Source: Streptomyces malaysiensis subsp. samsunensis (GTDB lineage: Bacteria; Actinomycetota; Actinomycetes; Streptomycetales; Streptomycetaceae). Taken from it: DNA of 64,000 bases. Location: NCBI RefSeq assembly GCF_024519315.1, contig NZ_JANIIC010000006.1:124001-188000 (forward strand). The letters are read 5' to 3'. The notes under the pieces are model-generated. The model was not told where the DNA came from. It saw only the letters and a list, made by a program, of their open reading frames with translations, and did not search any database. The stretch's first letter is position 1. Every line of letters begins with the position of its first letter. The position numbers and the translations under genes were made by a program. This document shows, one piece after another, positions 59,888 through 64,000 of this stretch.

Positions 59888-61645
59888 TCATCCCTTCGGG
59901 CGATCGGGCGAGGTGGGCGTGGGCCGGCCGGTCCGGGGCCGCCGCCTGATGCGGTCCGCGTGCCTGTCGAAGGCCCGCACCGGAGGAAACGAGTCCGGGT
60001 CGATCACCACGTCCAGCACGGTCACCGTGGTGGACGCCAGGGCATCCTTCAGTTGTGGCTCCAGTTGGTCCGGGTCGGTGATCCGGATGCCGGCGGCCCC
60101 GACGGCCCGTGCCATGGCGGCATGATCGACGGGCTGGAAGTCGATACCGGTGGTCGTCTGCCCGAAGGCGGCCATCTCCGCGTGCCCCTGTGCGGCGAGC
60201 ACCTGGTTGTTGAGGACGATCAAGGTCAGGGCGAGGTCCTCACGCACGGCTGTCTCCAGCTCGGACCAGACGTGGGCGAATCCACCGTCGCCGACGACCG
60301 CGACCACACGGGCATCGGGAGTCGCCAGCTTCGCCCCGAGTCCCAGGGGGAGACCCCATCCGAGTCCTGCCAGGCCGCGAGGCAGGACGAACCGCTGACC
60401 GGCCCGCTTGGCCGTCAGGTGGCTCGCCACCCAGAACGAGGAGTAGCTCGCGTCCGCGACGACGATGTCGTCGGGGACGAGCAGCTCGTCCAGCTCACGC
60501 AGGAGCCTCTCCGGAGCGATGGGCCGGGCGTCGAAGGGCACCGCGGCCTCGATCTCATCGGCGCGGCGTCGACGGCCGGTGGCGATGCGATGGCGGAGAC
60601 TTTCCGCGGCTCGCTGTCGCCGCGTGAGGTCGCATCCCGCCAAAGCGTCCGCGAGGTCGCTGAGGGCCGATCGCGCGTCGCCCACGAGCCGCAGCGCCTC
60701 GTAGGTGCGGCCGACCTCCACCGGGTCCATGTCGATGTGGATGTACGTGGCGTCGGGCGAGGTGAGGGTCCACCCCTCCGTTCCGTTCTCATTGGTCCGC
60801 GTTCCCACCAGCAGGACGACGTCGGACTGCTGGATGAGCGGCAGATGGTGGTGTGCCGGGCCCCCCTGTCCCGTCACGTTCGCCGCGACACCCAGCGACA
60901 GGGTGTCCAGCTCGCTCACCGCTCCTTTTCCCATGTTCGTCGTCACGACGGGGAGGTGCGCCAGGCGTTGCAGGGCGGTCAGTTCCTCCACCGCGTCCGA
61001 CAGGTGCACGCCGCCACCTGCGACCACCAGGGGTGAGCGGGCCTCGGCGACAAGACGAGCCGCCTCCGCGACCGCGGTGGCCTCGGGCCGGGGCCGGTCG
61101 AGCGGAAACGCGCCCAGGTCACGCCTGCGGCCGAAGCGCGGGGGCACGGCCGGCGCCTGCAGGATGTCCTTCGGGAGCAGCAGCACGACAGGGCCGGGAC
61201 GGCCACTGTTGGCGACCGTCAACGCCATGTCGACGTTGTCCTCGACCCGTGAGGGGTCGTCGATTCGGCGTGTCCACTTCGAGACCCCGGCGAAGAGCGC
61301 GAAATGGTCCAGTTCCTGGAAGGCGTTACGGTCCCGGTCGGATGCGGGTACCTCCTGCACCAGGACGAGCATTGGGACCGAAGCCTTCAGGGCTTCCGCC
61401 ATGGGCGGCACCATCAGGGTGGCCGCCGGGCCGTTCTGAGCGGCGACGACCGCGACGCGACGGCCGACCCGTGCGAAGCCGTCGGCCATCGCACCCGCGG
61501 CGTTCTCGGTGCGGTACAGGATCTGACGGATGCCTATGCGCTCTGCTGCCAGCATCAAGGCAGTCGGGTTGCTCTGACCAAAGATCGATGTCACCCCGTG
61601 CCGGGCAAGGGCGCCGGCGAGTGCGTCAGCGACGGTGTCACTCAT
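59888..61645 (-). CDS. ThDP-dependent enzyme (acetolactate synthase/benzoylformate decarboxylase-like)
   Basis: The ATG at 61645 follows GAGGAGG; 585 residues. The catalytic Glu is E47 in YRTENAAGAMADGFARV; the ThDP magnesium motif is GDGGFAHVWSELETAVREDL. The middle FAD/ADP-like domain resembles that of the acetolactate synthase group. The exact reaction (decarboxylation of a 2-oxo acid or C-C ligation) cannot be settled. With an aldehyde dehydrogenase and an acyl-CoA ligase in the same cluster, a decarboxylase yielding an aldehyde is plausible. Confidence 0.9.
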   Translation of the reverse strand: MSDTVADALAGALARHGVTSIFGQSNPTALMLAAERIGIRQILYRTENAAGAMADGFARVGRRVAVVAAQNGPAATLMVPPMAEALKASVPMLVLVQEVPASDRDRNAFQELDHFALFAGVSKWTRRIDDPSRVEDNVDMALTVANSGRPGPVVLLLPKDILQAPAVPPRFGRRRDLGAFPLDRPRPEATAVAEAARLVAEARSPLVVAGGGVHLSDAVEELTALQRLAHLPVVTTNMGKGAVSELDTLSLGVAANVTGQGGPAHHHLPLIQQSDVVLLVGTRTNENGTEGWTLTSPDATYIHIDMDPVEVGRTYEALRLVGDARSALSDLADALAGCDLTRRQRAAESLRHRIATGRRRRADEIEAAVPFDARPIAPERLLRELDELLVPDDIVVADASYSSFWVASHLTAKRAGQRFVLPRGLAGLGWGLPLGLGAKLATPDARVVAVVGDGGFAHVWSELETAVREDLALTLIVLNNQVLAAQGHAEMAAFGQTTTGIDFQPVDHAAMARAVGAAGIRITDPDQLEPQLKDALASTTVTVLDVVIDPDSFPPVRAFDRHADRIRRRPRTGRPTPTSPDRPKG

Positions 61646-61666
61646 GAGCTTCCTCCTCATCGCAGG

Positions 61667-61681
61667 TTTCAGAGTATGAAA
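61667..61681. promoter_or_regulatory. IclR operator candidate 1
   Basis: TTTCAGAGTATGAAA is a perfect TTTCA-N5-TGAAA palindrome directly upstream of the ThDP operon start (22 bases before the ATG). IclR dimers typically bind such short spaced palindromes. Confidence 0.65.
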
Positions 61682-61780
61682 TATAAGTCAATAATTGAAG
61701 TGATGCGGGTGCGCGGTACGCCGGGGCTTCCCGGCCAGGGGCGCAGCCTGCTCGTCAGGCGCGTGTTCTCCGCGTGCTAG

Positions 61781-61795
61781 TTTCATAATGTGAAC
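61781..61795. promoter_or_regulatory. IclR operator candidate 2
   Basis: TTTCATAATGTGAAC matches the other site at 9 of 10 arm positions and overlaps the IclR start. It includes a CATAAT -10-like hexamer at 61784-61789. Confidence 0.6.
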
Positions 61796-62563
61796 ATGCG
61801 GTCAAGCAAGCAGCCGCCGCTCCAGACGGTCGAGCGCGCGCTGAACTTTCTCGAGTGCGTCGCAGGACGGGAATCGCCGCCCACGGTTCAGCAGGTCTCG
61901 TCGGAGCTGGGCTTGAACATCACGACGTGCTACCACCTGATGCGGACACTGATCGGTCGTGGTTATCTCGAACGACGACCGGATCTGACACTCACCCTCG
62001 GCCCGAGCGTCGGGGCACTGTTCAACCAGTACCAGCGCAGCTTCAACGTCAGCGAGAAGGTGTCTGCACTCGTGACGGACCTGGCGCGGAAGTCCGACGA
62101 GACAGCCTTCTTCTCCACTCTGGAGACCAATGACCGAGTGATCCTCAAGGTGCTTGTCGAAGCATCGCAGCCCCTGAGGGTCAGTGGTCTGTACGTCGGA
62201 CTGACGGGCAGGGAGTACATGAGGGCCGCGGGCAAGGCCGTCCTCGCCCACCTGAGCCCCGTTCAGCAACGGGAGATGGTACTCAAGGACCTCGGTGAGT
62301 TCACGAAGGCCCAGCAGCGGGACCTGCTCGCGGCTCTGGACCATGAGTTCGAGGTGATTCGCAGCCAGGGCTGGGCAGCGGACGCGCAGGAGTCGAGCCT
62401 GGGAATCTCCGCCATCGGCTCTCCCGTGTTCGGCAAGGACGGAAAGGTGTACGGCGCCGTCGGCATTGTCGCCCCGACGACCAGGATGGCCCGCTCGCAC
62501 TCCGAGCGGGTCCGGGAAGTCATGGACGCCGCCCGTCAGGCAACCGAACTCCTCAGCAGCTGA
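61790..62563 (+). CDS. IclR family regulator
   Basis: The frame opens at GTG 61790; an ATG at 61796 seven bases after the -10-like CATAAT fits a leaderless message and is preferred. 255-257 residues. The N-terminal winged helix is LQTVERALNFLECVAGRESPPTVQQVSSELGLNITTCYHLMRTLIGRGYLERR (partly quoted: GLNITTCYHLMRTLIGRGYL). The ligand domain ends with GSPVFGKDGKVYGAVGIVAPTTRM. It faces the ThDP operon, whose control region carries two matching palindromes. Confidence 0.95.
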   Translation: MNMRSSKQPPLQTVERALNFLECVAGRESPPTVQQVSSELGLNITTCYHLMRTLIGRGYLERRPDLTLTLGPSVGALFNQYQRSFNVSEKVSALVTDLARKSDETAFFSTLETNDRVILKVLVEASQPLRVSGLYVGLTGREYMRAAGKAVLAHLSPVQQREMVLKDLGEFTKAQQRDLLAALDHEFEVIRSQGWAADAQESSLGISAIGSPVFGKDGKVYGAVGIVAPTTRMARSHSERVREVMDAARQATELLSS

Positions 62564-62662
62564 CAGTGAGGGGCACGTACGTGACGGAGCGGAAGTCCGC
62601 GCGCCGCCACGCACGCGTGGCATACCGAGAAGCGGTGGCACCGCCTCGTCGTTCGTGGCGCG

Positions 62663-64000
62663 TCAGAGCCCGACGATCACCGATTTGGTCTCGAGGTAGT
62701 GATCAAGCACCTCATCGCCCTTCTCCCTGCCCCAACCACTCTGCTTGTAGCCGCCGAAGGGCGTCTCCGCCGCGAAGACGTGGTAGGTGTTGATGTGTAC
62801 CGTGCCGGCCTTGAGACGTTTCGCGAGGCGGTGGGCCTTGGAGATGTCGGTCGTCCAGATGCCGGCGGCGAGGCCGTAGACGGTGTCGTTCGCCTGCGCA
62901 GCGAGATCGTCGATGTCGTCGAAGGGCAGAGCCGTCACAACGGGGCCGAATATCTCCTCACGAACCAGTCGGTGGTCCGGGTGCGGGCGTGCGATCACGC
63001 TCGGCTGTACGAAGAAGCCGGGCCCCTCCATGAGTTCCCCGCCGGCGAGTACCTCACCGCCGCACTCGTGACGCAGCTCCAGATACCTGCCGACACGATC
63101 CTGATGCTCCTTGGACACCAGCGGGCCCATCTGTGATTCGGGGTCCATCCCGTACCCCACCTTGATGCCGGAGGCGTAGGAGGCCAGGGCCTCGACCACC
63201 CGGTCGAACTGTGACTCCTGCACGAACAGCCGGGATCCGGCCGAGCAGACCTCCCCCTGGTTGTAGAACGCGCCCAGGGCAGCGCCCTCGATGGCGGCCT
63301 CGATGTCGGCATCGGCGAAGACGATGTTCGGCGACTTTCCCCCGAGCTCCAGCGAGACCCTCTTCAAATCGCCGGCTGACGCGCGGACGATCTCCCTGCC
63401 GACCTCGGTCGACCCTGTGAAAGCGATCTTGTCGATGCCGTGGTGTCGGGCCAGGTGGGCGCCGGCTGTCGCACCGAAGCCGGGCACGATGTTGACGACC
63501 CCGGCGGGAAGCCCCGCTTCGATGAGCAGTTCGCCCAGGCGAAGCGCGGACAGAGGCGTCTGCTCGGCCGGCTTCAGCACCACGGTATTGCCTGCCGCCA
63601 GGGCCGGTGCGAGCTTCCACGCCGCCATGAGAAGGGGCACATTCCAAGGAATGATCTGTCCGACGACGCCGACCGGCTCACGCACGGTGTACGCGTGGAA
63701 TTCCTTGCCCGGCAGGTAAGGGACGGACGGGGCGATCGTGGCGCCTCGCAACCGTGTCGCCGCGCCGGCCATGTAGTGGAACATGTCGACGGCCAGGGGC
63801 ACCTCGACCTGGAGCGCCGCGCTGAAGGGCTTGCCGTTGTCGAGGCTTTCCAGCTCGGCGAACTCCTCCGTGTGCTCCGCCAGCAGATCACCTATTCGAT
63901 GGATCATGCGGCCACGCTCGCTGGGCGACAGACGGGACCAAGGACCGTCGAGTGCGCGGCGTGCGGCCGCGACGGCGCGGTCCACATCCTCCGCGGATGC
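62663..64000 (-). CDS. Aldehyde dehydrogenase, N-terminus outside the window
   Basis: The frame is open to the right edge; 445 residues remain of about 490. GNTVVLKPAEQTPLSALRLGELL and AFTGSTEVGREIVRASA give the NAD site; LELGGKSPNIVFADADIE carries the catalytic Glu; NQGEVCSAGSRLFV the nucleophilic Cys; EIFGPVVTALPFDD the usual C-terminal motif. It oxidises an aldehyde with NAD(P). Convergent with IclR but part of the same catabolic neighbourhood as the ThDP enzyme and CoA ligase. Confidence 0.94.
   Translation of the reverse strand, partial: ASAEDVDRAVAAARRALDGPWSRLSPSERGRMIHRIGDLLAEHTEEFAELESLDNGKPFSAALQVEVPLAVDMFHYMAGAATRLRGATIAPSVPYLPGKEFHAYTVREPVGVVGQIIPWNVPLLMAAWKLAPALAAGNTVVLKPAEQTPLSALRLGELLIEAGLPAGVVNIVPGFGATAGAHLARHHGIDKIAFTGSTEVGREIVRASAGDLKRVSLELGGKSPNIVFADADIEAAIEGAALGAFYNQGEVCSAGSRLFVQESQFDRVVEALASYASGIKVGYGMDPESQMGPLVSKEHQDRVGRYLELRHECGGEVLAGGELMEGPGFFVQPSVIARPHPDHRLVREEIFGPVVTALPFDDIDDLAAQANDTVYGLAAGIWTTDISKAHRLAKRLKAGTVHINTYHVFAAETPFGGYKQSGWGREKGDEVLDHYLETKSVIVGL

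Overview
The window is about 64 kb of very GC-rich DNA. Dense, mostly short operons with ATGA or GTGA overlaps, many ROK, TetR, MarR, GntR, IclR, AraC and HxlR regulators, Roadblock/LC7 proteins, SNF2 and SWIM helicase partners and a perfect CebR-type operator point to a Streptomyces or close relative. It looks like a chromosomal-arm, accessory-type region. No rRNA, tRNA, CRISPR array or complete insertion sequence was seen.

Left part (1-29.6 kb). A partial PI-PLC-like phosphodiesterase and a GNAT acetyltransferase lead into a xylose block (ROK regulator, xylB and divergent xylA) followed by a secreted pectin methylesterase. Then come an SNF2 helicase with a SWIM-finger partner, small unknown genes, a methyltransferase, two Roadblock proteins around a zinc alcohol dehydrogenase and an F420/PPOX-type oxidoreductase, acyl-CoA thioesterase II, a large DEAD/DEAH helicase, a YdjM-like membrane protein, a heterodimeric ABC exporter, an L,D-transpeptidase-like lipoprotein, and a MarR regulator divergent from a third ABC exporter.

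Middle (29.6-49.1 kb). A decayed contractile-injection-system locus holds a hub, spike, gp25 and LysM protein. Its DUF4255 gene is frameshifted, its baseplate gene is fused to the 3' end of an acyltransferase gene, and no sheath or tube gene is present. After it come TetR/alpha-beta hydrolase, HxlR and RidA sharing a 36-bp element, a Cip1-like secreted protein behind a perfect CebR box, a large secreted protein, a YeeE/YedE sulfur transporter preceded by a Cys-containing mini-ORF, GntR/nitrilase/APC permease, AraC, two lipoproteins and a ferritin-like protein.

Right part (49.3-64 kb). A three-subunit molybdenum aldehyde/xanthine dehydrogenase faces a TetR gene across two identical palindromes. 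Two Gfo/Idh/MocA dehydrogenase genes follow, one carrying two compensating frameshifts. A 1.3-kb graveyard then holds pieces of a phosphotransferase, a tyrosine recombinase and an FG-GAP protein. The end is an IclR-controlled catabolic block: SDR, acyl-CoA ligase and ThDP enzyme facing IclR, with an aldehyde dehydrogenase running off the edge.

Two themes recur. One is plant-polymer carbon use: xylose, pectin and cellulose-associated secretion. The other is gene decay by deletion: at least four junctions join remnants of unrelated genes, and two of them removed the 5' halves of both members of a divergent regulator/enzyme pair. All assignments come from reading the sequence and recognising motifs; no database search was run.
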